Below, piece after piece: positions 1 through 9,074 of a stretch of DNA of 11,997 nucleotides. The stretch comes from Thoreauomyces humboldtii (lineage: Eukaryota; Chytridiomycota; Chytridiomycetes; Spizellomycetales; Powellomycetaceae): the NCBI GenBank assembly GCA_027596035.1, contig JADGJA010000711.1:1-11997 (forward strand), read 5' to 3'. Below the pieces are notes generated by a model. It did not search any database, had not been told where the DNA came from, and saw nothing but the letters and a program-made list of their open reading frames with translations. Position numbers and translations under genes: made by a program. Position 1 is the first letter of the stretch; the number at the start of each line of letters is the position of its first letter.

Positions 1-625
1 CCCCCTCGCGATTAGCTTTTGCAAGGATTTTAAATCTTTTTTCCTTCCCCCATACCTGTGGTTTCTTCTTCTCGATTGTACCTTGCTCCGCCATCTTTCT
101 TTGTAATTATAATTTCTTTTCGAAAACCGATTCCTTGTTCGCTCGTGCGTGCTCAGTTCACATTCGAGCACATTTCGAATCAAGTGCTTTGTTGCCTATC
201 GGGTCGCTTGCGAAGACACTGGCCACGAGCAAGAAAGCGGATGTGATATACATAAAAATATCGATAAATAACAAAAGAACAAAATGGAGGTGGGGGGGAT
301 AAATACTAACAAAACAAGAAGATATAACACGACAGTGAGGAGGGGAATCATCGGAGATACTAGGACTAGGGAAGGCGGGGAGGGGGTATAAGTATGGGGG
401 AAGGTTTGCCACGACGAAGTCACGGGGTCCAAAAGCAAGGCGACCGGGAGTGGGATCGAAATAACGATAAGATCCAAAAACGTTGGTCCCCCGGGGCGTA
501 CGTGGAAAAATAAATACTGCTGAGGAGGTGGGGTGGTTCACAAACCGCCCGTACGGGTGTTTTTCGGAAAGGATAGATGGGAGTGACCGGTTCGATTTAG
601 GCCGTGGCACCGGTTTTTGTTTTGT
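1..625. other. 3' flank of the zinc-finger gene, no gene seen
   Basis: This stretch lies downstream of the zinc-finger stop codon and should hold that gene's 3' UTR and terminator. On the minus strand a frame of about 150 codons is open at 158-610, but it begins at GTG rather than ATG and its translation resembles no family I know. The DNA is compositionally uneven, with a purine-rich, G-run-rich part around 285-400 on the plus strand and T-rich DNA near the left edge. I see no classical AATAAA on the minus strand, which is not unusual in fungi. I see no RNA gene or repeat. Confidence 0.6.
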
Positions 626-2375
626 TCAACGACGGGAACGGGAGCGGCGGGGCTTGAGAGGTCCGCGCGATTTCCGAGCGACGATGGGACCGTCCTCGGA
701 TCCCTGTTTTCCCATCTGGTGGAGCTTGCAGTGACGTTTGAGATCGTACGAGCGTGTGAACTGCACGAGGCGAACAACGATCAGGTTTTGGTTTGCGGAC
801 AGGTTAAGCAAGAAGCCGACTTACGGTTCGTGGACAGTGACGACAAGCGAACTGTCTGACGTCGAAATGGGTAGCGTAGTGGGTCATCCCGTTGAACTTT
901 CTCACGAACGTCTTGTCGCAGTCGTGTTGAGGACACTCGTATCGACCGTCCGATGTGCGCGTCCAGTCTGAGACGACGGGAACAATGTTCGACGTGGACG
1001 AAGAGAGCGTCGTGTCGGTCGGTGGGGAACGATGACACTTTCGGGGAGCCTTCTTCTTGGTTGCGGTGGTGGTGGTGATGGTCGAGATGGAGAAGGTGAC
1101 CGTGGAGGGGAACGGCTCGTAGTCGTTGTCTTTGTCGTTGTCGGAACCCGAATCTGCGTAATCCTCGTCATCTGACGATTGATAGGCCTCGTCCGAAGAG
1201 GAGTCGAAGGTTGAGTCGATGGATGGGGAGTCGTCCCGAGGTGGGGAGGGGAGGGCATTGACGGGTATCCGACGAGAGGTGGACGTCGACGGCGAGGTCG
1301 AGATGGGTACCGTCGTGGAGATGTCCATTTCGGCAGATGATGCGTCGACGTCTTCCATGAGTTCCGACTCGTCTGTGGTATCGTCCTTGACCTGTGCTTG
1401 TTCCTTGTCTTTGTCGCTAGATTCCGCGTCGCCCTCTCCGTCGCACTCGCTGGGAGCGCATGATCGTGGCATCGTGGCGAGGTTCAAGAACGGGTGTTCC
1501 ATGAGTGTCGGATGCTGGAACCCTTCCATGTTGTCGGACGGGAGTGAATCCGTTTGGTCGTGCGCGCGCATGCCCATGGTGAGTCCCTGGGTGGGAGGAA
1601 GCCGACACCAGGAGTCTTTGGAGTCGACAGAAGCGACTGACACGCCGACGGGAGAAGGGGCCAGAAGGTACGCATCTTGCCGGGTTCGGTTGGTGAGACT
1701 CGAAGGGGATGATACTGACGACGGAACCGTGGATACGGATACGGTTGCGCATTCTCCGCTTGCCATTGCATCCATGGAGAGACGGCGACCCGTCGCGGTC
1801 CAGTGACAAGTCGAGAGCGGCGGTGTCGGCGATGGGTTGCGAGGTACGCACATGAGATCTCGAGGGGAGACGATGACGGGCTCATTGTCGGACGTGTCCG
1901 AGTCGTACGAGTACGAGGAAGCTGCTTCCTGGTGCTGATGCTGATGCTGCTGCTGTTCTTGATGAGCGTCCGAGGTCGTAAGGAGAGAAAGGTGATGACT
2001 CGCTTGGGTGTGGTGGTGGGTGTGGTGTGGAACGTAGTGCTGATGCGACTGCTGCAGCTGTTGCTGGTGGAAGTGATTTTGATCGACGTAGGGAACGTAG
2101 GGATGCTGGTGACAACGAGGGACAGGGAGACCGCCCGTGTCGGCAGCCATGTTTCCGTAAGTAGGCATGAAAACGGAAGAGTTGGCAAAGACGTTTGCGT
2201 GGCCCATGTTGTGATGGTTGATAGGCTCATGGATGTTGCCGTGAGCAGCGAACATGTATCCGCGAGGTGTGTAGTCGATTTGGGATGTCGCTGCCATGGA
2301 CACGTCGTCTTCACCGGAGGAGTACGAAGAAGGCCAGCCGGATTCGCTGTACTGCCATGGGACGGTTGCCATCAT
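626..2375 (-). CDS. C2H2 zinc-finger protein, probable transcription factor (two exons)
   Basis: Exon 1 is 2375-825 and exon 2 is 760-626, giving 561 residues. The 64-bp intron (824-761) has a perfect GTAAGT donor and a GTGCAG acceptor, in phase 0. Two classical fingers lie at the C-terminus: finger 1 with C481, C486, H499, H503 (C-x4-C-x12-H-x3-H), and finger 2 with C511, C514, H527, H531 (C-x2-C-x12-H-x3-H). Finger 2 exists only after splicing, because the intron falls three residues after C514. A basic tail follows (KPRRSRSRR), a likely nuclear signal. The roughly 480 residues before the fingers look disordered: Gln/His-rich runs, Ser/Thr/Pro-rich parts, and an acidic Ser/Asp stretch that could act in transactivation. 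The start was chosen as the first in-frame ATG, with A at -3; a second ATG follows at once. Two adjacent C2H2 fingers are typical of fungal sequence-specific DNA-binding regulators, so nuclear DNA binding is inferred. I cannot name the orthologue or its targets. An extra 5' exon cannot be excluded. Confidence 0.88.
1927..2065. repeat. Degenerate trinucleotide (CTG/ATG) tracts coding Gln/His runs
   Basis: The plus strand shows repeated CTG, ATG and GTG triplets near 1927-1970 and again near 2010-2065. On the minus strand these are CAG, CAT and CAC codons encoding the Gln/His-rich stretches of the zinc-finger protein (for example HQHQHQ and HHTHHHT). They are interrupted, so this is a low-complexity coding segment rather than a pure microsatellite. 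Such tracts often vary in length between strains. Confidence 0.6.
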
Positions 2376-2485
2376 CTTGGGGATGTTTTTGTCTCGACGT
2401 AAGAGCGCAGAACGATAAAGAAGTTGTAGAAGGAATAGATAGATCTGTGATGGGCGGAGAGGTCGGGAATGTCACTGCGCTATTG

Positions 2486-2492
2486 ATTTATA
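2486..2492 (-). promoter_or_regulatory. TATA box candidate of the zinc-finger gene
   Basis: The minus strand reads TATAAAT 111-117 bases before the ATG at 2375. Between them lies a pyrimidine-rich stretch (about 2405-2460 read on the minus strand), the kind of leader in which fungal transcription often starts. Position and order fit a core promoter. The same bases can also be read as a splice donor (GTATAA), discussed under the upstream ORF. Confidence 0.5.
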
Positions 2493-2757
2493 CCATTCGC
2501 CGCGTATTCTCCTGGTGCTGGAATGAGTTCCCGTACGCGTAGTCAATGAGATTGTGACAAAGGGTCCGGTGATGTCGCTGCTGGGAGCATTCATTAACGG
2601 AACAAATCAATAAAAGGGGCTGATGGACGAACGAGGTGGGCGTGGGGGTGGCGGGAGGAGTCAAATTGCCAGGGGTGTCGACCTCAGTCATATTGGCCTG
2701 GTGGGAATTGAGCGGCAGGGAGGCCAGGTGGGAATTAGATGGAATGAGATGCTCCAT
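2488..2757 (-). other. Upstream ORF or alternative 5' exon of the zinc-finger gene
   Basis: An 89-codon frame begins with ATG in a good context (A at -3, G at +4) and encodes a Pro/Thr-rich segment (LTPPATPTPT) of the kind seen in disordered parts of transcription factors. If a 49-bp intron (GTATAA donor at 2493, CACAG acceptor ending at 2445) were removed, this frame would run in phase through 23 more codons into the ATG at 2375, adding 111 residues. Against this, the donor coincides with a good TATA box and the 23 added codons look like a pyrimidine-rich leader. The frame could also be a uORF or chance. I favour chance or upstream DNA, weakly. Confidence 0.22.
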
Positions 2758-2919
2758 CGTGGATGACCAGCGCCAGAAGCGGCAATCTCAGGAGGTGGGA
2801 CGGGGGGTGGTCAGTGGACAAGGATCTGTCTTGTAAACGAGACCCACAGAGCCAAACGAACGGATCGATGGGAGACCCGCCAAGGCTGGGAGGCCGGCCC
2901 ATACCAGAGACAAAGAGGT

Positions 2920-2940
2920 CCCTCGGTAAACGATCGAGGG
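2920..2940. repeat. Short perfect inverted repeat
   Basis: CCCTCG (2920-2925) and CGAGGG (2935-2940) are perfectly complementary around a 9-base spacer. It lies about 550 bases upstream of the zinc-finger start codon. It could be a dyad protein-binding site, or chance; a 6-bp dyad in several kilobases is not rare. Confidence 0.3.
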
Positions 2941-3471
2941 TCGGTCAAAGGGCATCCACCCGACCAGCTGCATGATGTCTGTTCGTTTTGCGCAACATGA
3001 GACGACGTTAGGGTCGGTGTCTGTCCAAACCGTTTGTGACTGTGCTACGCTGTCTAAGACTCCCAGCGCACCCGCACCCAGCCGGTCCCAGCGGTGCTTA
3101 CTCCGCTCGACGTCGAGTCTGAAGGATCTTTGAGCTCTGTTGCATTCCATGAGCTACCGCAAAAGCCAGGGGCGCCTGGAGACTGAACGTATAGAACTGT
3201 CTTCGACCTCGGCAGCAGTCGAGAGAGAGCCACTTCGTCGTGGTAACTCTGCTTCCCCATTTCGTCCCATGTCCGAGCGAATTACATTCCATCACCAGTC
3301 CGCCGCCCCAGTCCTTACCAGTCGTCTTTCATCCGCAGTTTGGCGTTTGATGCATCTGGTCTCTCTCGGTCGCCTGATTCCCTGTCACCCGTCATCAGCG
3401 TTCAGCAAGCAGCACAGCAGCACACGCAGGAAGGGGAGGAGGAAGCCTCGCCTTGGCTCACCCGAGTGAGC

Positions 3472-3495
3472 GAGGAGGAGGACGAGGAGGAGGAG
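3472..3495. repeat. GGA-repeat purine tract
   Basis: The plus strand here is almost entirely purine, built from repeated GAG/GGA triplets interrupted by one C. On the minus strand it is a CT-rich tract about 1.1 kb upstream of the zinc-finger gene. Homopurine tracts can form non-B DNA or act as binding sites, but the sequence shows only composition. Confidence 0.45.
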
Positions 3496-6229
3496 TAGGG
3501 TGAGCGGGAGTGGGATGTCGCCGCTCGATTAGTGGACGCGGCAAACAACGACCGCTTCCGACGACGGTCCGAGAAAAACTTCAGATTGTAGCTTCCTTCA
3601 GAAGACGCGAGAAAAACCTCTTCGCGGGTGTGGCCTTCCGCTCTGGGAGGGGGGAGGGGAAAGCAGCTGCTGACACGACATCGTCTTCGGCGCGGACGAA
3701 GAAAGCTGGAGAGATCAAGATCGAAGAGGATGCAAAATCAGATGGCGATAGGTATGATGTCGAGGACGCCGCTCTGTGGATCTTTTCACGTCTCTTTGCG
3801 CTTTGGCAACAGCGACTCGTCCCCGGGCTTTCAAGCACCCGTAGCAAGCACGAAGATGACCATCCGGCGGCGCGCAATGGTGGTTGGAGGCGCTGGTGAC
3901 GAGGTTCATGGCGACAGTTTTCTAGAACCCTGGGAGAACCATCGCCGATCGACCTTATGACCGACCGAGATCGTCTCTTTCTCGAGCAAAAGGATGGAAC
4001 GCTCGCCACCCGCCTTCCGATTCGCCAAACGTGTTACGGGCACCACCCCGTCCTTCCATCCCGTCTTTCATGCCGTCAATGGACAGGACGTGGTCGACTT
4101 TGGACGAGCGCCGCCGACCGCATCCAGGTCTGTCCTCCGCCGTGAACCTGCACCATATGGAAGCGGCGCGCCGAAAAAAAGTACCGACATGTCTCGTCCG
4201 GGAAGGAGTGGGTGCAGCGTCAGAGATCTCGGGGCTTTGAGAGTGACGGCCGTGATTTGATTAGCGGCAGATCGTGACTTTGTTCCAACCGAAACGAGGG
4301 GCACCGTTTGGTAAACCATGTTACCGGTGTCGTTCCTGAGAAGCTGCAGTAGTCTCTGGTGCATGTCATATGCAACCGAGCTCTATCTCGGGGTGGGCCA
4401 TCGGAAAGGCTCTGCCAGCGAACTCTCCAGGACCTCGTCCTTGCACCGAAGATATGGTCCGACGTTATTTCGTTTAGTGTCCTTCTGCCCATCGCCCAAT
4501 GCGGAACCGGTCATATCGGCTTCGTCTGGACAAGTGGACCGCCACTCGCTGTACGTTGAAGTGTGCTTGAGGTTGGAGCATTTCGGGTAGGAGGTTCCCG
4601 CACTGCGAAATGAAAATACATGTGATACACAAGTCAAGTTGTCGAACGTCTCTTCTGCTGATCGCACCCCTGGTCCAGGCGGGCATATTGCTCCCCTCGA
4701 GGCCACCAATCCTTGGCTCTAGTACATGCGAATTCCGAGCACGAGGAATCTGCCTTGGACCTTGGACTTTGACAAAGCGCTCGACGTCCCCTTGATCGTC
4801 CTTCTCCGCCCCCGAACAGCCACCACGAAAAGTGTGTGGAGGAAGACAAACATGCAACTGCAAGCTTGCGTCGGGGCAACAAGTGCTGAGCGCCTAGTCA
4901 AAAGGCTTGTCCCGAAGACTGGGCAAAAAAAAGGGAAGCAAGTTACTGGTTAATTTCTCCCCTTTTCATTGACCCGCGGTGGACAGTTTAGCTGATTCGC
5001 TGCGCACTGTTATAGGTTCTCGAATGCCCAACAGTTTATGCTTCTGGTGTCTCTCCAGCCCAACTCATTCCACGTGTTTCGGAGGATCAGTCACGGGTGT
5101 CTGTGGAACGCCTCGAATCAGCTACCCTTTGTCGAAATTGCGTGGACGAGGTGGATCCAACTCGCTTCGGGCTTCAGTCGAGTCGGCGTGCACAATGGAC
5201 AAAGCAGCGATCGGCGTACGAGTTTGCCCACCGTGGAAAATCCTCAGCTAGCCCGTGCGCCGAATTGGATCTGAACGCCGCAAGAGGAACCCGGGTCGGT
5301 GATCGAGAGCCGGGATTACCGACTGGTTGAGACTCGGCGTCGGAATGGCTTGTGGCTGCGGCCCGCCCCCCGTTCAAAATCGTTGCGGGTCGGCTTGCAT
5401 GCCCCGTTGAAGTGCAGGCCGTTCCGCCAGCCCTCGACTGGGACGTGTTCGACACGAAACCTGTAGAGGATTCCTTCCTTCCGGCTGCCATGCTGGCGGT
5501 GGTCCTCCCTCTCAAGAGCGGAAGGTATTTTCTCGGTCGTCTGCTTCGGTCGGAATCGAGGCACAACTGGCCTTTGATTGCCCAATCTCCTCGTCAGAGA
5601 AGCCGTACGACCTTTTCCCGATCATTCACTGGCACGTTTCATCCTCGATCGTGCTGGATTCTGAGGGTCTAGATGTCCTCGGTGTGGCCGCCAGATGACG
5701 CCGCTACGCGGTTCTCGGGCAGTGGGGAGGGTCTAGGTCCCCCCGTCGAGCTCAACCTCGCAGCTTTGCGATTTTGCATGCGAGTCCCATCTTGAGCCAC
5801 AGCCTTCTCTCAGCCTGGTGTCAGACTGACGTTTCCTCGCCGCGGGTGCCTTCCTACACTGAAGACGGGTCTTCTCCCGTCTTTAGCGTTGGACCCGACG
5901 AGCCGACATTGCTCACCTTCTGCGTGTCTTTTGGACGTTATCCCAAAAATTTTGCTCCGGTTTCCGTTCCGGTCAGCTTCCGGCCGTCAATCGTGGTGGA
6001 AATTTCGATCGGAGTGTTCCCGAGCGATGCGACGCCAGTACTTGCAATAGTTAGTGGCCGCTATCCTGATTGATGGCAACTGAACGAAGCCAAAAACCAC
6101 GGCGCCATGTTTCAGCACATTGCGCCATGTTTTTCGTCCTCGTTGAATAAGCCTTGTATACCTGCGGAATATCGCTGGTGACATAACTATTGTTGGCTGT
6201 TATACCGAAATTTTCCGATTCCTGAACAT

Positions 6230-6302
6230 GCGAGGTTGGCTCAGTTGGCAGAGCGTGAGTCTCATAATCTCAAGGTCGGGAGTTCGATCCTCCCATCTCG
6301 CA
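6230..6302 (+). tRNA. Elongator tRNA-Met (anticodon CAU)
   Basis: A complete 73-base cloverleaf can be folded. The acceptor stem is GCGAGGT (6230-6236) with ATCTCGC (6295-6301), containing one G-T pair, followed by discriminator A at 6302. The D stem is GCTC/GAGC (6239-6242, 6251-6254). The anticodon stem is 6256-6260 with 6268-6272, with a T-T mismatch next to the loop; the loop CTCATAA places anticodon CAT at 6263-6265. The T stem is GGGAG/CTCCC with loop TTCGATC. A G1-C72 pair and a T-loop starting TTCG, rather than the A1-U72 pair and AUCG loop of eukaryotic initiators, mark it as the elongator. The A box is TGGCTCAGTTGG (6237-6248) and the B box GTTCGATCC (6282-6290). There is no intron and no encoded CCA. 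It supplies methionine at internal AUG codons in cytosolic translation. Confidence 0.96.
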
Positions 6303-7118
6303 CATGCACACAGTTAAGGCACTGTGGGTCCTTGATCAGCTCTTGTTTTCTTTTGGCACAATTTTGCTGAAGCTCGCCCTCCGTTTTTCGACAATAGTTA
6401 AGTGCATGGCATCAGATAACCCAATTTCAGCTATCGTCGTTCAAAAGAAGCAGGTGCAAGCAGGAAAGAACTGTAGTCTTCATTGCCGCTACGACAATCA
6501 CTTATCAGATTGATTTGGAACCGATTCCGACCAGACCTATTCGTAAGACAGCGCTGTAGTCGGACTAGATGAGATGCGTCGCGCCAGTCGCCAAGTGCAT
6601 CGGACGCACGCAAATGTGTACGATGGCTGTACGTGTCGGAGCAGTGTACATGATGTAAAGTTACAAGTCAAAGTTCGCTTCAGGTCAGACTTGACTTTTT
6701 GTCAGGTCCGTCCGATTTTCCGTCGGAAACAGTAACTACCTCTGATCTGTCGTACGAATCGAGCAGTTGAGGCTTGATGAGGAAGCAGGGACACGATCGA
6801 GTTTGCTCAAATGTTCAATGGTTCGAGGTCATTTCCCTAATGTTCGGAAGCCACCCGGATTCGAGCACGCCGCATCTTCAATCTTGCATCAGCGGGCTAG
6901 TCGAGTGGGCGTCGCTGTCATTGCGGTACGGTCAAAGTCTAATACCAAGCGAGAGCGAAGATTAAGGGGTGGATGTCCCACTGATGATCCATTAGATTGG
7001 TATCGATTAAAGGAAAGAACGAAAGCAGATACTGCGAAACAACACACGAGAACAAAAAGTCACCGACCAAAACCCCTCCCCTCTGACAAGGGGCAGGCCC
7101 GGGTCTCCAAGGACCCCA
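6303..7118. other. Intergenic region between tRNA-Met and chitinase
   Basis: This holds the tRNA trailer and, on the minus strand, the 3' flank of the chitinase gene. A frame of 137 codons is open on the plus strand at 6767-7180, but it starts at a non-ATG codon, runs into the chitinase exon from the other side and matches nothing I know. A 7-bp inverted repeat (AAGTCAA at 6665-6671 with TTGACTT at 6691-6697) lies here. I see no further gene. Confidence 0.55.
6346..6354 (+). terminator. Pol III terminator candidate for tRNA-Met
   Basis: The first runs of four T on the coding strand after the tRNA are TTTT at 6346-6349 and, after one C, TTTT at 6351-6354. RNA polymerase III stops at such runs. 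The first is 44 bases past the mature 3' end, so the trailer would be somewhat long. Confidence 0.5.
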
Positions 7119-8585
7119 TCACCGAGGATCCCTCGAAAGACCCTCCCAAAGCGCTCTCACGAGACTTCGATCGCTCGTGACGGGAACGTCTCCGCTGCTC
7201 TCCCAGACGATGATTCCGCCCAGTCCCTTGTCCCACACGTAGCGACACTTGGCACGGATGCTCTGCGGCGTGTCGTACGAGTTCAGGACGTTGCGGGTTC
7301 CGTCGTACGAGTAGGATGCCTGCGCCTACGGTGGAGGACCAAAAGAGAAAAAAAAAGAAAGGGTTCAGCGCTAACAGTTGCTGATGAAGCGGATTGGAGG
7401 CTTCTCTCTCCGAGGTTTTTCAAGATCACCTGCTCGTCCCAGTACTCCACGGCCCCACACCTCGGCAGACTCTTGTAGTCGCACACACCGTCCTCCCAGC
7501 TCTTGTCCTCCACCACGCCCGCGGCAGGATGTCCCAGTCCCTGGGTGTTCGCGAACCCTCTCGAGTACATGGCGGCACCGATCACGATCTTCCCGGCGGG
7601 GACGCCGGCGGCCAGGTACGCTTCCACCGCAGCCTGGACCGACAGGGGAGCGTAGGGGGTGGACACGAGGTTGGTGTGATGGGATGCCGAACAGGCGGAC
7701 CAAGCGGACGAGGCGAAATCGTAGGTCATGACGTTGATGGTGTCCAACAAGGCGGCCATGTCCCTGATGGGCAACGCCGACATCTTCGCCGGGTCGGCCG
7801 TGACGCAGGCGGACAACTGCACGCTCCTTCGGTCCGTGGCGTCGAGGGCACGTCTCAACGTCCTCAGGAACGCGGCAAAGTTGTCTGGATCCTCGGGTCG
7901 TACGAGGTTGTCGGGCGCGCCGTGGTTCTGACCCGCCGGCGATATGTACTCCCAGTCGATGTCGATCCTCGAGAAGACTCCCGGCCATCGTTCGAGACAG
8001 TCGATGATGCCTCGAACGAACCCTTCCCTCTCGGCCGGTCCCCTCACCGCGTCCGAGAACCGTTGACTCATGGTCCATCCACCGATGCTGAGACCCACGT
8101 TGAATCGCATCCCCATCTGCTTCAGCTTCAGGAACTGGCCAAAGTTTCCAAAGAACGGTCGAGACGCCCCACCGCCGCCCGCGGAGGACGGTGGATCGTC
8201 GTTCCACGAGTCCGGGGGACTGACGCCTTCGGTCGGACCCGTGAACCGTTTGTCGTGGTCCGCCCACGGGTCGGTCGATGTCGGGACGAGGTGATGGGGT
8301 GGTTGTTGGGAGGGTCGGAGGTCGAAGAACCCGTAGTTGATGTCCGATATGTATTGGATCGGAATGTCCTTCACTTGAAAGTTTCGAGCGTAACATGCCC
8401 TGTAATCAAAACAACCGGAACCCCGAACCATGAGCTTCTCTATCCTCTGGCCGGCCCTTCGAAATAGTCACTAACCAGCTGGTATGATACAAGATGAGCT
8501 GCTTTCCGGAAGGCCACGCGGATGGAGCATTGCTGTTCCCGGCTGACTCCTGTGAGTTGATCTGCTGCTGTATGGAGGAAGCCAT
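7119..8585 (-). CDS. GH18 family chitinase (three exons)
   Basis: Exons are 8585-8476, 8399-7430 and 7325-7119, giving 428 residues. Introns are 76 bp (GTTAGT donor, TTACAG acceptor) and 104 bp (GTGATC donor, strong T-rich tract, CGTAG acceptor). Splicing restores strand 1 (LILYHTSW joined to ACYARNF) and joins YWDEQ to AQASYSYDG, both characteristic of GH18. Family landmarks are SIGGW at 141-145, the catalytic block SRIDIDWE at 180-187 with D183, D185 and acid/base E187, MTYDF at 261-265 and the closing strand GGIIVWESS near residues 396-404. GH18 enzymes cleave beta-1,4 N-acetylglucosamine chains by substrate-assisted retention. The first Asp of DxxDxDxE is Ser here, but the three residues of the catalytic D-x-D-x-E remain. 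From the ATG at 8585 (G at -3, G at +4) I see no signal peptide, so the product would be cytosolic unless an upstream exon exists. No chitin-binding domain is visible. Roles in wall remodelling or nutrition are inference. Confidence 0.93.
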
Positions 8586-9074
8586 GCCGAGCGTTGTGAT
8601 GGGTTGACGGCTGAGTTCAAGATGACTGGGTGCCTTTCGCGTGGTGGCAGCACTATTTGAGGATGAGGTTGTGGTGCCGGGGAGTGATGGTGTAGCTTTG
8701 GTGATCAGACACGCAGGGTAGGTGTCAGCCGCCTTTGCGCTCCTCTGGCTCTGCTTTGGTCGAGAAGATGGCCATCCCCGGGAACTGAGGACGGTTCAAA
8801 GGCTTCGGTGACGATTCTGGCGGCCTGAGGGGCCAGAGTGTGAGTCACGCCACCCCGTCGTGGGCCGCCGTGAGAAACCACAGCCACCCTCTCCCGGCCC
8901 GACTACCAAAACGTCTGAACTAGACAACAGTAGAAGGTTCCGCCATAAGTGAACGATGAGCACTTGCGTGCATATGGTACGGGGAGTGATATTTCAAAAC
9001 GGATAACGAAAGCCAGGACGCGAAGTGAGACCCAAAAAACCCAGCCTCGTGCCCGAGTAGCAACCCGACAGCGC
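8586..9074. other. Intergenic: TBC gene 3' flank and chitinase 5' flank
   Basis: About 490 bases separate the TBC stop from the chitinase start. The chitinase frame stays open upstream of its ATG for 70 codons (8795-8586), up to a TGA at 8798-8796. It encodes a Ser/Thr/Pro-rich segment with no in-frame ATG. This may be chance, 5' UTR, or part of a longer N-terminal exon joined to an unseen first exon. I could not find a convincing first exon with a secretion signal, nor a clear TATA box. Confidence 0.5.

Larger units (their letters stand above)
2376..6229. other. Long gene-poor region upstream of the zinc-finger gene
   Basis: About 3.9 kb holds no protein gene I can support. Many frames of 60-130 codons are open on both strands, but most of the longer ones begin at GTG or TTG, none shows a recognisable domain, and I found no convincing chain of exons. 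The part near 2376-2500 is the promoter and leader of the zinc-finger gene. Local structures are a 6-bp hairpin (2920-2940), a GGA-rich purine tract (3472-3495), a 10-bp direct repeat (5663 and 5727) and an 11-bp direct repeat (6102 and 6122). The rest may be extended regulatory DNA, a non-coding transcript or decayed sequence; I cannot tell which. Confidence 0.55.

Noticed and set aside
158..610. Open frame of 150 codons on the minus strand, just after the zinc-finger gene
   Set aside because: It starts at GTG and has no known domain; it lies where the 3' UTR is expected. Its hydrophobic C-terminal part is not enough for a gene call.
1219..1806. Open frame of 195 codons on the plus strand
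   Set aside because: It is antisense to the zinc-finger exon and Ser-rich only because that exon is low in complexity.
5174..5566. Open frame of 130 codons on the minus strand
   Set aside because: No domain, no clear codon bias and other frames are equally open in the same place; no splice partners found.
5774..6073. Open frame of 99 codons on the plus strand with a hydrophobic second half
   Set aside because: It starts at TTG, and neither the sequence nor the flanks support a gene.
6850..6870. Possible second tRNA B box on the minus strand (CTCGAATCC)
   Set aside because: The invariant T-T before the C is missing and no cloverleaf can be folded around it.
7394..8467. Open frame of 357 codons on the plus strand
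   Set aside because: It lies antisense to the chitinase exons, its start is not ATG, and its translation shows no family. It is a shadow of the coding bias on the other strand.
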